The translations under genes and the position numbers were made by a program. Under the pieces are notes generated by a model that saw nothing but the letters and a program-made list of their open reading frames with translations, was not told where the DNA came from and ran no database searches. Shown here piece after piece: positions 13,966-22,585 of a stretch of DNA of 39,319 nt (position 1 is its first letter; every line of letters begins with the position of its first letter). The stretch is from IMG/VR virus record IMGVR_UViG_3300028589_000019, positions 1 through 39,319 of that record. The stretch is one strand, 5' to 3'. The stretch comes from a virus.

Positions 13966-14018
13966 CCGGCCCTCCATGAGCCGGTCACTTAAACCCGCTT
14001 CGGCGGGTTTTTTATTTT
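13966..14018 (+). terminator. Terminator repeat, copy 2
   Basis: ACCCGCTTCGGCGGGT followed by TTTTT lies at about 13993-14012, in a segment homologous to 13293-14344's first copy at 13293-13344. It lies 33 bases before the holin start, so late transcripts from upstream would have to pass it. Confidence 0.85.
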
Positions 14019-14050
14019 CGGCCCGATGGGTGTCTGCAAGGAGAATCAGC

Positions 14051-14404
14051 ATGAGCGAGCCGGCAACTGTTGTCGTGGCCGGTGGTGTGGGACTGGCGGC
14101 TACTGGTCTGCTGGCGGGCGTGGACATGCTCGCGGTGATTGGCGCGTTGGCTGGCTCTCTAGTGTTCTTCACCACCACTGAGGAATTGCCGGTCTGGAAG
14201 CGGGTGTTGTTCCTGCTGGTGTCTTTCGTGATGGGTTACATGTTCGCCCCTGGCATGGCCGAGGTGGAGTTGTTCGGTACCAGGCCATTTAAGTACACCG
14301 GGCCGGCGGCGTTCGGCGCCTCGGTTGTGGTCGTTACCGTCGCGCTCGCCATCATCAAACGGCGCGGCCTCATTGCTGAACCGCAAGGGAGGCAGGATGG
14401 ATAG
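14051..14404 (+). CDS. Putative holin
   Basis: A 117-residue membrane protein with three to four hydrophobic segments (about residues 5-24, 25-45, 53-70 and 90-108) and a short charged C-terminus (KRRGLIAEPQGRQDG). This is the shape of a phage holin, which would open the inner membrane at lysis. ATG 14051 has AAGGAG 9 bases upstream. It is the first gene of the lysis/packaging stretch and overlaps the next membrane gene by 8 bases, a pattern seen in holin/holin or holin/antiholin pairs. Confidence 0.75.
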   Translation: MSEPATVVVAGGVGLAATGLLAGVDMLAVIGALAGSLVFFTTTEELPVWKRVLFLLVSFVMGYMFAPGMAEVELFGTRPFKYTGPAAFGASVVVVTVALAIIKRRGLIAEPQGRQDG

Positions 14405-14687
14405 TCAACTGATGCCGCAAGTTCTCACTCAGGCCACGTTCTGGTTGTGCGTGACGTTGTTCGTTCGACTGTTCACGTTCCGCCGGCGCGGTGCCCGGTT
14501 CCGTCGAAGCATGAGTTGTCTTGCTTGGGTGGTGATGGTCGCGTCGGGGTCGGCGGTGGTTTACATCGGCAAGGGGCAGCTCGTCATGCCTCAGAACTCT
14601 TGGCCGCTGGTGGTTGTGCTGACGGTGTTCGTTGGTTCGGTCTGCCAGAGCAACGGCAATCTGGCTCGCGTCTGGAAGATGGGCTGA
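14397..14687 (+). CDS. Second holin-family protein
   Basis: A 96-residue protein with three hydrophobic segments (about 9-26, 42-58 and 70-84) and a basic loop FRRRGARFRRS between the first two. It resembles the short three-TM phage holin family found next to another holin in Pseudomonas phages. It could be holin or antiholin; sequence alone does not decide. AAGGGAGG lies just upstream of ATG 14397, and its stop overlaps the HNH start as TGATG. Confidence 0.72.
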   Translation: MDSQLMPQVLTQATFWLCVTLFVRLFTFRRRGARFRRSMSCLAWVVMVASGSAVVYIGKGQLVMPQNSWPLVVVLTVFVGSVCQSNGNLARVWKMG

Positions 14688-15055
14688 TGAGCAAGGTATC
14701 GGATGACCGTCGAGGTAGCAGTACCGCTCGGGGTTATGGGTACAGATGGCAGAAGTCACGCGATGGACACCTGCGCGAACATCCGTACTGCACGATGTGT
14801 TCGACCGACCAACGCCCGGTTGCGGCGGTGATCGTTGACCACAAGGTTGCGCCCAAGCTGAAGGACGCCAAGGACAGTGGCGATCCTGCCCGGATCAAGG
14901 CCGCATGGAAGCTGTTCTGGAACCCAGAGAACTGGGCGAGCCTGTGTAAGTTCTGCCACGACTCGACGAAACAGCGAATCGAGAAGAGCGGGCGCGTGCC
15001 CGGGTGCCATGCCGACGGCCGTCCGGTCGATCCGGGGCATCACTGGAACCGGTGA
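14687..15055 (+). CDS. HNH endonuclease, packaging-associated
   Basis: A 122-residue HNH nuclease. The motif is visible as CTMC (Cys pair), VDHKVAPK with the conserved Asp-His, and NWASLCKFCHDSTKQRI with the second Cys pair and His. HNH genes directly upstream of P27-type terminases are conserved in many HK97-like phages, and the HK97 HNH protein is needed together with terminase for cos cleavage. The candidate cos region lies just downstream. Confidence 0.88.
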   Translation: MSKVSDDRRGSSTARGYGYRWQKSRDGHLREHPYCTMCSTDQRPVAAVIVDHKVAPKLKDAKDSGDPARIKAAWKLFWNPENWASLCKFCHDSTKQRIEKSGRVPGCHADGRPVDPGHHWNR

Positions 15056-15094
15056 CCGACCATCGCCGACGCACCAAAAAATGGCACAACCCCG

Positions 15095-15190
15095 AGGGTA
15101 GGGGGGGTGAAAAACTTCATTTGGACTTCCTTCTAGACCGATCGCCCCCCTCTTTACACAAAGTCGGGAAATATGAGGGAGGGGGGGTAT
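15095..15190. other. Candidate cos region
   Basis: A non-coding stretch between the HNH and TerS genes. It holds a run of seven G at 15101-15107, a run of six C at 15145-15150 and another seven-G run at 15181-15187, with AT-rich DNA between them. G/C-run blocks at this place are typical of cos sites in phages with adjacent HNH and P27-type terminase. The exact nick sites cannot be read from the sequence. Confidence 0.5.
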
Positions 15191-15212
15191 CCACCGGTAA
15201 GGGGTTGAATTC

Positions 15213-15746
15213 ATGGCAGGAAATGGAAATTCGGGGCGCCCGGCATTGCCGGCGTCCCTCAAACTTTTGCAAGGAAACCGTGGTCGCGAGAATGTTGCCA
15301 GCCTGCTGGCCGAAGTTGCCAAGCCATTGGTGCCGGTCGGCGCTCCGCCAATGCCGGACGTCCTATCTCCCGAGGCAGTGAAGGAATGGGAGGAACTGGT
15401 ACCCGCGCTGATTTCATTGGGCATTGTCTCCCAACTCGACGCGATGGCGCTGGCTACGTACTGCCAAGCAGTAGCCGATTGGCGTCGGTACCAGCGGCTG
15501 ATAGCCAAGCACAATGCCGATTCCAAAGACGGATTGGGCGGCGATATTCAGACCTTCAAGACTGGTGCCCAGCAGATGCACGTCTTACGGCAGCTCGCCA
15601 ACGACGCCGAGAAACGTGCCAACGCTGCCGGCGCCCAGTTCGGCCTATCGCCGATGTCGCGGCGCAACCTGAAAACCGCACCGGCACCGCAAGGTGATCT
15701 ATTCCCCAATGACCAACGAGACGCAGCAGACAGATACTTCAGTTGA
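15213..15746 (+). CDS. terS: Terminase small subunit (P27 family)
   Basis: A 177-residue packaging-recognition subunit. It has the P27-family opening GRPALPASLKLLQGNRGR, a central LSPEAVKEWEELVPALISLGIVSQLDAMALATYCQA block and a conserved end GLSPMSRRNLKTAP. It would bind the cos region just upstream and recruit the large subunit. AGGGG lies about 10 bases before ATG. It overlaps the large-subunit gene by 38 bases. Confidence 0.9.
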   Translation: MAGNGNSGRPALPASLKLLQGNRGRENVASLLAEVAKPLVPVGAPPMPDVLSPEAVKEWEELVPALISLGIVSQLDAMALATYCQAVADWRRYQRLIAKHNADSKDGLGGDIQTFKTGAQQMHVLRQLANDAEKRANAAGAQFGLSPMSRRNLKTAPAPQGDLFPNDQRDAADRYFS

Positions 15747-17523
15747 CGATCGTGTTTCCGCATTCGCTCACGCGGTGCTGGCTGGCGATATCGTTGCTGG
15801 CCCGAACGTACGCAACGCTTGCAAACGTCACTTCCGCGATCTGGAGCATGGATCGTCACGCGGTTTGATCTGGGATCTGGAGTCCGCAAACCGCGCCATC
15901 GGCTTTTTCGAAGATGTGCTGTGCCTCAACGGCGGCGATTATGAGGGCATGCCTTTCCTGCTCGCGCCCTGGCAAGCCTTTGTAGTTGGCAGTTTGTTCG
16001 GCTGGATGACCGTTGATGGCTTCCGCCGTTTCCGTCTCGGCTACATCGAAACCGGAAAAGGCTCGGGCAAAAGCCCGCTGGTAGCCGGCATCGGTCTTTA
16101 TGGTCTGGTCGCGGACGGTGAGCAACGCGCCGAAATCTACGCCGCTGCAACCAAACGCGATCAGGCCATGATCCTGTTTCGCGACGCCGTGTCGATGGTA
16201 GACATGTCCGCGAAACTTCGTTCGCGCCTGGTGCAGTCGGGGCGAGACGACAAGGTCTGGAACCTGTTCTACGCGAACACCAACTCCTTCTTCCGCCCGA
16301 TCAGCGCCGACGAAGGCAAGTCCGGCCCGCGTCCGCACATTGGTTTGCTGGATGAACTGCACGAACACAAGACTGCGGCCACTGTGAACATGATGCGCGC
16401 CGGTACCAAAAACCGGCGCAAAGCCATGGTGGTGATGATCACCAACAGCGGTTCCGACAAGAAGACGGTGTGCGGCCAGTACCACGATCTGGGGGTGCGG
16501 ATCTGCGCGCAGATCGAAGATAACGACAGCTTCTTCGCCTTCATCTGTTCCTTGGATGAAGGCGATGACCCGTTCAAGGACGAAGCCTGCTGGCCGAAGG
16601 TTAACCCTTCACTGGATCACATCGCCGAAGGGCAAAGCGATGGGATCCCAGGACGTAAGTATTTGCGCGAGCAGGTCCAGTCAGCACGCGGGTTGCCGGC
16701 TCAAGAGTCGGTGGTGCGCCGCCTGAACTTCTGCGAGTGGACCTCGGCAGATGCGCCGTGGATCTCTTGGGATGTTTGGAAGCAAGCCGAAGAACCGGTG
16801 CCGATGCGCGTGTTGCGTAATCGCCGTTGTGTGGGCGGGCTCGACCTGGCCAGCACCACTGACTTGACGGCATTTGTTCTGGTCTTTTGGCCAACCCAGC
16901 ATGACCCGCACTGGCGCCTGCTGCCGTACTTCTGGATACCGGACGACGATCTGCAAGGGCGAGAGGATCGCGACAAAGTCCCTTACTCCATGTGGTTGAA
17001 GGACGGTCACCTCGAAACAACGCCGGGTCGCGCCATCAGCAAGAAACATGTGCTGATGCGGCTGGTGAAAATCTGCGCGTACTTCGACGTCGAGCGGATC
17101 GGCTATGACCGGTGGCGCGCCGAAGACCTGCTGCAACTGATGACCGATGAGGACATCACGCTGCCCGAGGTGGTGCCCTTCGGTCAGGGCTTCAAGGACA
17201 TGGCACCGGCGGTGGACGAGTTCGAGCGCCGCTTGCTGGGGCGCGAATCCGAAAGCGATGTCATTGACCTGGACCCGTCGGAATACGAACTGGTGCAGTC
17301 CGAAACGGTTGAGACGTTGCGCCACGATGGCAACCCGGTCATGACCTGGTGCGCCGGTAACGCGGTGATCGTTTCCGATCCAGCGAACAATCGCAAAGCA
17401 GATAAAGCCAAAGCGACCGGGCGGATCGACGGCATCGTGGCATCCATCATCGCCGTCGGTACCAGCATGAAGTCTGGTGGCCCGAGCGGTAAATCCATCT
17501 ACGACGAAGGGGCAGGTATATGA
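15709..17523 (+). CDS. terL: Terminase large subunit
   Basis: A 604-residue packaging motor and nuclease. The ATPase half has Walker A GKGSGKS (residues 116-122) and Walker B followed by the catalytic Glu in IGLLDELHEH. The nuclease half begins at GGLDLASTTDLTAF, with its first acidic residue, and includes GYDRWRAEDLL. The ATG at 15709 is chosen; an in-frame GTG at 15694 is possible, and neither has a strong ribosome site, consistent with coupling to TerS. Confidence 0.93.
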   Translation: MTNETQQTDTSVDDRVSAFAHAVLAGDIVAGPNVRNACKRHFRDLEHGSSRGLIWDLESANRAIGFFEDVLCLNGGDYEGMPFLLAPWQAFVVGSLFGWMTVDGFRRFRLGYIETGKGSGKSPLVAGIGLYGLVADGEQRAEIYAAATKRDQAMILFRDAVSMVDMSAKLRSRLVQSGRDDKVWNLFYANTNSFFRPISADEGKSGPRPHIGLLDELHEHKTAATVNMMRAGTKNRRKAMVVMITNSGSDKKTVCGQYHDLGVRICAQIEDNDSFFAFICSLDEGDDPFKDEACWPKVNPSLDHIAEGQSDGIPGRKYLREQVQSARGLPAQESVVRRLNFCEWTSADAPWISWDVWKQAEEPVPMRVLRNRRCVGGLDLASTTDLTAFVLVFWPTQHDPHWRLLPYFWIPDDDLQGREDRDKVPYSMWLKDGHLETTPGRAISKKHVLMRLVKICAYFDVERIGYDRWRAEDLLQLMTDEDITLPEVVPFGQGFKDMAPAVDEFERRLLGRESESDVIDLDPSEYELVQSETVETLRHDGNPVMTWCAGNAVIVSDPANNRKADKAKATGRIDGIVASIIAVGTSMKSGGPSGKSIYDEGAGI

Positions 17524-17705
17524 AATTAGCCATCGCTGCATGGCTTGCCGGCCTTTTGGGCTTCGGGCTGTTGGTCGGGGGCGTGGCGTTGATCAGCGTT
17601 CCCGCCGGTTGCATCGTCGCGGGTGTCGGTCTGCTGGCCTGGGCATATCTTGCCGATCGCGCAGCCGCTGTACTGAAAGCCCAATCCAAACCTCAAGGAG
17701 GTTGA
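17520..17705 (+). CDS. Small membrane protein of the head module
   Basis: A 61-residue protein with two hydrophobic helices (about 4-24 and 27-47) and a short charged tail. Its ATG overlaps the TerL stop as ATGA, and the portal start follows 2 bases after its stop. Such tiny membrane proteins often sit between terL and portal in these phages; I know no function for it. Confidence 0.7.
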   Translation: MKLAIAAWLAGLLGFGLLVGGVALISVPAGCIVAGVGLLAWAYLADRAAAVLKAQSKPQGG

Positions 17706-17707
17706 GC

Positions 17708-18979
17708 ATGTTTTTCTCAAGCCTGCTCGGCGATGGGCGCGGCACTCTCACAAACCCGGACAGTGGGTTCTGGCGCGGACTCATTGGTGGTGGTCGCAAC
17801 AGTTCAGGCGTCATGGTCACACCTGAGTCAGCGCTGGGTCTGCCCATCCTGCAGAACTGCGTCACGCTGCTGGCGGAAACCATGGGGCAGTTGCCATGTG
17901 AAATGTACCGCCGGCAAGAAAACGGACAGCGGGAAGCGGCGATCAATCATCCCGCCTACGACGTGCTGCGGTACCAGCCCAATGGTTTTCAGACGCCTTA
18001 CGAATACCGGGAAGGTTCCCAGCTAGCGGCGGGACTACGGGGCAACAGCTACAGCTTCATCGACCGTCGCGACGACGGCAATGTCATCGGCCTATGGCCG
18101 TTGTGCAACAACAAGGTTCAGGTGCTGAAGGGGGGCGACCTGTTGCCGTATTACCGCATCGGAGCCAGTGAACCGGTGCCGATGCGCATGATCCACCACG
18201 TTCGATGGGTGAGCACCAATCAGTACGTTGGGCTCTCGCCGATCGAGGTGCATGCCGAATCACTCGGTCTCGCCCAAGCCGTGCGGCAGTACACCGGCAA
18301 AAGCTTCGCCAACGGCGTGACCGTGTCCGGCGTCATCGAGCGTCCACGCGAAGCTCCATCGATCAAGGATCAGGGCAGCATCGACAAGATTGTCGATCAG
18401 TGGGGCCAGAAGTTCGGTGGCATGGACAACGCGAAAAAGGTCGCGCTGCTGCAAGAGGGCATGACTTTCAAGCCCGTGTCGATGAACAACGTGGACGCGG
18501 AAGTGTTGGGGATCCTCAAAACCACCGGTACCGATATCGCCCGGATCTACAAGATCCCGCTGCCGATGGTCAACGACCTGGAGAAGTCCAACTACAACAC
18601 GCTCGAACAACTGATGATCCAGTTCGTGGTGTTCGCGTTGTTGCCGTGGGTCAAACGCCACGAACAATCGATGATGCGTGACTTCCTGCTGCCCAAGGAT
18701 CGGCGCGAGTACTTCATCGAGTTCAATCTGTCCGGCCTACTGCGCGGCGATCAGAAGAGCCGCTACGAAGCATATGCCATCGGCAGGCAGTGGGGCTGGC
18801 TCAGCGTCAATGACATCCGGCGTCTGGAGAACATGCCGCCCGTGTCTGGTGGCGAGATCTACCTGCAACCCCTGAACATGGTCGATGCAGGGAAACCCGG
18901 CGGCGATCTGACTAACCCCAATGTGCGAGCCCAGCTCGAACTCCAGCACGCTGAAATCGGAAGGATTCTTGCGCAATGA
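17708..18979 (+). CDS. Portal protein (HK97 family)
   Basis: A 423-residue portal, the dodecameric ring through which DNA enters the head. It has the HK97-portal layout: SALGLPILQNCVTLLAETMGQLP near the N-terminus, HVRWVSTNQYVGLSPIEVHAESLGLA in the middle, the YNTLEQLMIQFVVFALLPWVKRHEQ helix and the LRGDQKSRYEAYAIGRQWGWLSVNDIRRLENM segment at the C-terminus. A strong AAGGAGG lies before ATG 17708. Confidence 0.93.
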   Translation: MFFSSLLGDGRGTLTNPDSGFWRGLIGGGRNSSGVMVTPESALGLPILQNCVTLLAETMGQLPCEMYRRQENGQREAAINHPAYDVLRYQPNGFQTPYEYREGSQLAAGLRGNSYSFIDRRDDGNVIGLWPLCNNKVQVLKGGDLLPYYRIGASEPVPMRMIHHVRWVSTNQYVGLSPIEVHAESLGLAQAVRQYTGKSFANGVTVSGVIERPREAPSIKDQGSIDKIVDQWGQKFGGMDNAKKVALLQEGMTFKPVSMNNVDAEVLGILKTTGTDIARIYKIPLPMVNDLEKSNYNTLEQLMIQFVVFALLPWVKRHEQSMMRDFLLPKDRREYFIEFNLSGLLRGDQKSRYEAYAIGRQWGWLSVNDIRRLENMPPVSGGEIYLQPLNMVDAGKPGGDLTNPNVRAQLELQHAEIGRILAQ

Positions 18980-19920
18980 AAAACTACCTGAGAGCTTCCA
19001 GCCTGCTGTTCAATCAGCCGCTGCTCGTGCTCCCTGACATGCTCGATCTCGGCGTGCGGTGGGCCAACCAGGCAATGAGCCTGAACATCGTGAACATCGG
19101 AGCCACGAACGGCCCGACAATCTGGGGCGATGACGGCATCGACCGTATCGCGCAGCGTGAAGAAGAACGCCGGACGGCCATTGCTCGAACCGGGATCGAG
19201 GTAATTCCCGTGAGCGGCGTGCTGGTCAGTCGCGGTAGCCATATCAGCATGTGCGAAACAATGACCAGCTACGAGTCATTGCGGGCGCAGTTGCGCAACG
19301 CGGTGGCCGATCCAATGGTCGAGCGGATCGTGCTGGACATCGACAGTCCCGGCGGATCTGCCGTAGGTGCTTTCGAACTGGCAGCTGATATTCGCGCCAT
19401 GGCTCAGCAAAAGCCCATCACCGGCATCGTCAACTTCATGGCCTACAGCGGCGGCTATCTGTTGGGCTCGGCCTGTAGCGAGCTGGTGGTGAGCCAGACC
19501 AGCGGCGTCGGTTCTATCGGCGTGATCGCCAGCCACATGGACCGCTCAAAGCAGGAAGAGGGGATGGGCGTCAAGGTAACCACGGTTTACGCCGGGGCTC
19601 ACAAGAACGATCTCAGCCCTCACGAACCCTTGAGCGAGCAATCGTTGAAGTACCTGAACGATGTTGTTCAAGAGAGCTACCAGCTCTTCGTCAACGCAGT
19701 GGCTGACTATCGCGGGCTCTCCGTACAGCAGGTTATTGCCACTGAGGCAGGGCTGTATCGTGGGCAGGCAGGTATCAATGCCGGGCTTGCTGACCGAATG
19801 CAGAGCCCGCAGCAGGCGGTCGATGACCTTTCTCACTCTGTCGCGATGAGTCGCACTGTGCGCCAGTCCGGCCGCTTGTCCGTTCGTGCATCCGCATTGA
19901 ATCTTCAAACCCAGATCTGA
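18976..19920 (+). CDS. S49 (SppA-like) prohead protease
   Basis: A 314-residue serine peptidase of family S49, here the likely prohead protease that trims the capsid N-terminus. DIDSPGGSAVG (122-132) builds the oxyanion region. Ser158 in AYSGGYLLGSACSE is the nucleophile. Lys210 in YAGAHKND is the likely general base, about 52 residues later, as in SppA. It overlaps the portal stop by 4 bases and is followed by a terminator before the capsid gene. Confidence 0.9.
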   Translation: MKNYLRASSLLFNQPLLVLPDMLDLGVRWANQAMSLNIVNIGATNGPTIWGDDGIDRIAQREEERRTAIARTGIEVIPVSGVLVSRGSHISMCETMTSYESLRAQLRNAVADPMVERIVLDIDSPGGSAVGAFELAADIRAMAQQKPITGIVNFMAYSGGYLLGSACSELVVSQTSGVGSIGVIASHMDRSKQEEGMGVKVTTVYAGAHKNDLSPHEPLSEQSLKYLNDVVQESYQLFVNAVADYRGLSVQQVIATEAGLYRGQAGINAGLADRMQSPQQAVDDLSHSVAMSRTVRQSGRLSVRASALNLQTQI

Positions 19921-19943
19921 CCGCGTTCGCGGCAGTTACCGAA

Positions 19944-19966
19944 ACCCGCCCTGTGCGGGTTTTTTT
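19944..19966 (+). terminator. Intra-operon terminator before capsid
   Basis: ACCCGC/GCGGGT with a 5-base loop and seven T, immediately followed by ATGCCCAGGAG, whose GGAG is part of the capsid ribosome site. The same hairpin, T-run, ATGCCC, GGAG order recurs at 23589 and 36334. Confidence 0.8.
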
Positions 19967-19982
19967 ATGCCCAGGAGGCAAC

Positions 19983-21314
19983 ATGTCCCAAGTACTTCAG
20001 TTGCGTAGCGAACGCGCGAAGATCAACGATTCGATTCAGGCGCTGGCCAAACTCGAAACGGCAGGCGAATCCCTGTCGGCAGAACAGTTGGCCCAGTTCG
20101 CGAGTCTGGAAGTAGAGTTCAACGCGCTCACTGACAAGATCAGTCGTGCAGAGCAGGCAGAGCGTATTGCCGCTGCGAGCGCGGTACCCGTGAGCGAGTC
20201 AGCTCAAGGCCGCACCGGTCCGCCGCAAGGTCGTGCTCACGGCCATATTTACGGTGGTGGGCCGGCTGAAGCACCAGGTGTGCGAATGGCCCAGATGGTT
20301 CGGCTGCTTGCCGCCGCCGGTGGCAACCAGCATCAAGCCGCGCAAATGGCGCAGCAGGGCGGGTTTTCTACCGATGTTTCTATGGCGCTGAGTACAGTCA
20401 CCCCTGGTGCTGGCGGCGTATTGGTTCCGACAAACTTCGCTACCGAAATCATCGAGGCGCTCCGCCCGATGTCTGTTGTACGGAAGATGGGTGCACGTAG
20501 CTTACCGCTGAATAATGGCAACCTGACCCAGCCCCGTATCACCGGCAACACCGTCGTAACCTACATTGGTACCGAAACCGATATCCCGCTCACAGGGATG
20601 ACGTTCGCGGATACAAAACTGTCTGCGAAAAAGGCTGCTGCGATCGTGCCGATTTCCAATGACCTGATTGCCAACGCTGGCGTCAGCCCTCGAATCGACG
20701 AAATTGTTGTTGCCGACCTGGCTGTATCGATGGGCCTGTCGGAAGACCTGCATTTCATCCGTGCGGACGGCAGCGGTTCGCTGCCCAAGGGTATGCGCTA
20801 CTGGGCGCAGGCATTCAACATCCTGCCGGCGCCGGCGGTGGATACCATCACCCTGGAAAAAATCGACCTGTTCTGCGGCGGCATGATGCTCCGTTTGGAA
20901 ACAGCGAACGTGATGATGAAGGACTGCGGCTGGCTGATGCACCCGCGCGTGTTCCGTTGGTTGCAATCGCTGCGTGACGGCAATGGCAACAAGGCGTATC
21001 CGGAAATCGAGCAAGGTCTGTTCAAGGGCTACCCGGTTGGCCTGAGCAACCAGATCCCTGTCAACCTCGGCGCCGGTGGCGACGAGACCGAATTCTACTT
21101 CGTCAACTTCGCGGACATGATGATCGGCGAAGACATGGACCTGACGATCTCCTTCAGTAACGAAGCCTCCTACAAGGACGCCGAAGGCAACATGGTCAGC
21201 GCGTTCCAGCGTGACCAGACGCTGGTCAAAGTGATCGCCAAGCACGACTTCGGCCCGCGCCACGTCGAGTGCATCGTCGTTGCCATCAACGTCAAGTGGG
21301 GCGCCGGCATGTAA
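19983..21314 (+). CDS. Major capsid protein (HK97 fold)
   Basis: A 443-residue HK97-type capsid protein. Residues about 5-60 form a coiled-coil delta/scaffold region (LRSERAKINDSIQALAKLETAGESL). A linker follows, then the capsid domain from about 125 with TPGAGGVLVPTNFATEIIEAL, and a typical P-domain end (FSNEASYKDAEGNMVSAFQRDQTLVKVIAKHDFGPRH). The N-terminal region is probably cut by the S49 protease upstream. ATG 19983 has AGGAGG. Terminators flank the gene on both sides. Confidence 0.95.
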   Translation: MSQVLQLRSERAKINDSIQALAKLETAGESLSAEQLAQFASLEVEFNALTDKISRAEQAERIAAASAVPVSESAQGRTGPPQGRAHGHIYGGGPAEAPGVRMAQMVRLLAAAGGNQHQAAQMAQQGGFSTDVSMALSTVTPGAGGVLVPTNFATEIIEALRPMSVVRKMGARSLPLNNGNLTQPRITGNTVVTYIGTETDIPLTGMTFADTKLSAKKAAAIVPISNDLIANAGVSPRIDEIVVADLAVSMGLSEDLHFIRADGSGSLPKGMRYWAQAFNILPAPAVDTITLEKIDLFCGGMMLRLETANVMMKDCGWLMHPRVFRWLQSLRDGNGNKAYPEIEQGLFKGYPVGLSNQIPVNLGAGGDETEFYFVNFADMMIGEDMDLTISFSNEASYKDAEGNMVSAFQRDQTLVKVIAKHDFGPRHVECIVVAINVKWGAGM

Positions 21315-21321
21315 TTCCGCG

Positions 21322-21342
21322 ACCCCGCTTCGGCGGGGTTTT
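21322..21342 (+). terminator. Terminator after capsid
   Basis: ACCCCGCTTCGGCGGGGT followed by TTTT, 8 bases after the capsid stop. The stem-loop is the same as in the terminator segment at 13293-13344. Confidence 0.85.
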
Positions 21343-21362
21343 GCATAACTGAGGGATGGGTA

Positions 21363-21665
21363 ATGACAGACAAAGTAGTGGTGCGTTTTCTGAAGGCCTG
21401 GCGTGGTTACTCGACGGATGAGTTGGCTGCCTTCGATCAGACAGTTGTTGATGGTTTGGAGTCCAAAGGCTTTGCCGAAGTCCACCAGGCTGGTGGCGAA
21501 ACTGCAGCTAAAGGGAAGGGCGGTAAAGGCAAAACCCAGAAAACCGGTACAGCAAAAGCCGGGGGCAATCAGCCTGCAGGGGTGGGCGGCAATCCGGATG
21601 GAACCGGCGGCGGTGCCGACAATAACGAGAACGGCGGCGGTGGCCTCGACGAAGAGAAACCCTAA
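21363..21665 (+). CDS. Head-associated protein with Gly/Asn-rich tail
   Basis: A 100-residue protein. The first about 40 residues (VVVRFLKAWRGYSTDELAAFDQTVVDGLESKGFAEVH) form a small domain common in phage head modules; the rest is low-complexity Gly, Lys and Asn. It may be a head decoration or connector accessory. GAGGG precedes ATG 21363. It lies between capsid and the head-tail connector. Confidence 0.72.
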   Translation: MTDKVVVRFLKAWRGYSTDELAAFDQTVVDGLESKGFAEVHQAGGETAAKGKGGKGKTQKTGTAKAGGNQPAGVGGNPDGTGGGADNNENGGGGLDEEKP

Positions 21666-21668
21666 GCC

Positions 21669-22220
21669 ATGGCCCGTCGAATCGAGTACTTCGGCGAGCC
21701 AGTTTTGACACTGGAACAGGTGGCTTTCCAGTGTCGACTGGAGCCTGAGGACATGGAGCCGGGGTTGATCAGCGACATCATCATCCCCGGCGTTACGACC
21801 CAATGTGAATCCAAAACCGGTGCAGGTATTCGCGGGGCGATCTACGAAGAAGACTGGCCGGCTGCGTTCCCCTCCGGGCATGCGCTGGATGTGGGGCAGG
21901 CGACTGAGGTTGTTTCGGTCAAAGTCCGGCAACCTGATGGTACGTGGAGCGATTACGCTGGCGCGGTAGTTCTCGAACAGGGCCAGCGCGAAAGCTTCGT
22001 ATCGTTCCCCGCAGCGCGGCCTGTTGGCGCCTTGCGTATCCGCTACAAGGCAGAGACTGACCTTGACCTTCACGCCGGCGTTCGCAACTGGTTGCTGATG
22101 GCGGCGGCGACAATTCTCCGGCATCCAGAAATGTTCCTAGTCGGCCAGTCGCTGTCCGAGTTGCCCTCAGAGTTTCTTGACCATCTGGTGGCTGAGGTCA
22201 CCGTTCCGCCGAGGTTCTGA
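21669..22220 (+). CDS. Head-tail connector protein
   Basis: A 183-residue connector of the gp6-like type. LTLEQVAFQCRLEPEDMEPGLISDIIIPGVTTQCESKTG is the helical N-terminal signature, a beta insert follows, and RNWLLMAAATILRHPEM is the C-terminal helix. It would form the ring beneath the portal. It is spaced 3 bases after the previous gene and 2 bases before the head-closure gene. Confidence 0.85.
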   Translation: MARRIEYFGEPVLTLEQVAFQCRLEPEDMEPGLISDIIIPGVTTQCESKTGAGIRGAIYEEDWPAAFPSGHALDVGQATEVVSVKVRQPDGTWSDYAGAVVLEQGQRESFVSFPAARPVGALRIRYKAETDLDLHAGVRNWLLMAAATILRHPEMFLVGQSLSELPSEFLDHLVAEVTVPPRF

Positions 22221-22222
22221 CC

Positions 22223-22585
22223 ATGGCCTACCGCGAACCGAGTGCCGGCGAGCTGGATCGGCGTATTTTGCTCAGACTCCGCACAGATGTCCCGACACCG
22301 GCTCAGGGCCTCGATTCAATCTTCACCGACGAGAAAAGGCGTTGGGCGAAGATCGAGCCAGTCGGTACCGCCGTCTACACGGCTGGTGTTCAGACCGACG
22401 TGAAGATCAGCCACCGGGTGACGTTCTATTACCTCAAGGGCGTGAGTGATGCGCATGAAGTCGTGCATGACGGGATTATCTATCGGGTGCGGCGGGTCGC
22501 GGATATGAATGGAACGCGTCGTTTCACCATTCTGGAAGTCGAAGAACTCGGGCCGCAAAAGCCTGGAGGTGGAATCTATGGCTAA
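22223..22585 (+). CDS. Head closure (head-tail joining) protein
   Basis: A 120-residue beta-rich protein of the phage head-tail joining family. The signature includes AGELDRRILLRLRTD, a KRRWAKIEPVG strand, HRVTFYYLKGV and a final IYRVRRVADMNGTRRFTILEVEE. It would seal the connector after packaging. It overlaps the gp10-like gene by 8 bases. Confidence 0.85.
   Translation: MAYREPSAGELDRRILLRLRTDVPTPAQGLDSIFTDEKRRWAKIEPVGTAVYTAGVQTDVKISHRVTFYYLKGVSDAHEVVHDGIIYRVRRVADMNGTRRFTILEVEELGPQKPGGGIYG

Noticed and set aside
13944-14018. CRISPR-like or att-like repeat
   Set aside because: The repeated words with 13293-13344 are explained by duplicated terminators. There are only two copies, and there is no integrase site and no spacer pattern anywhere in the window.
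20502-22124. Long minus-strand open frame (about 540 codons) across capsid and connector genes
   Set aside because: Antisense shadow caused by GC-rich codon bias. The plus strand carries well-recognised capsid, connector and linker genes there.
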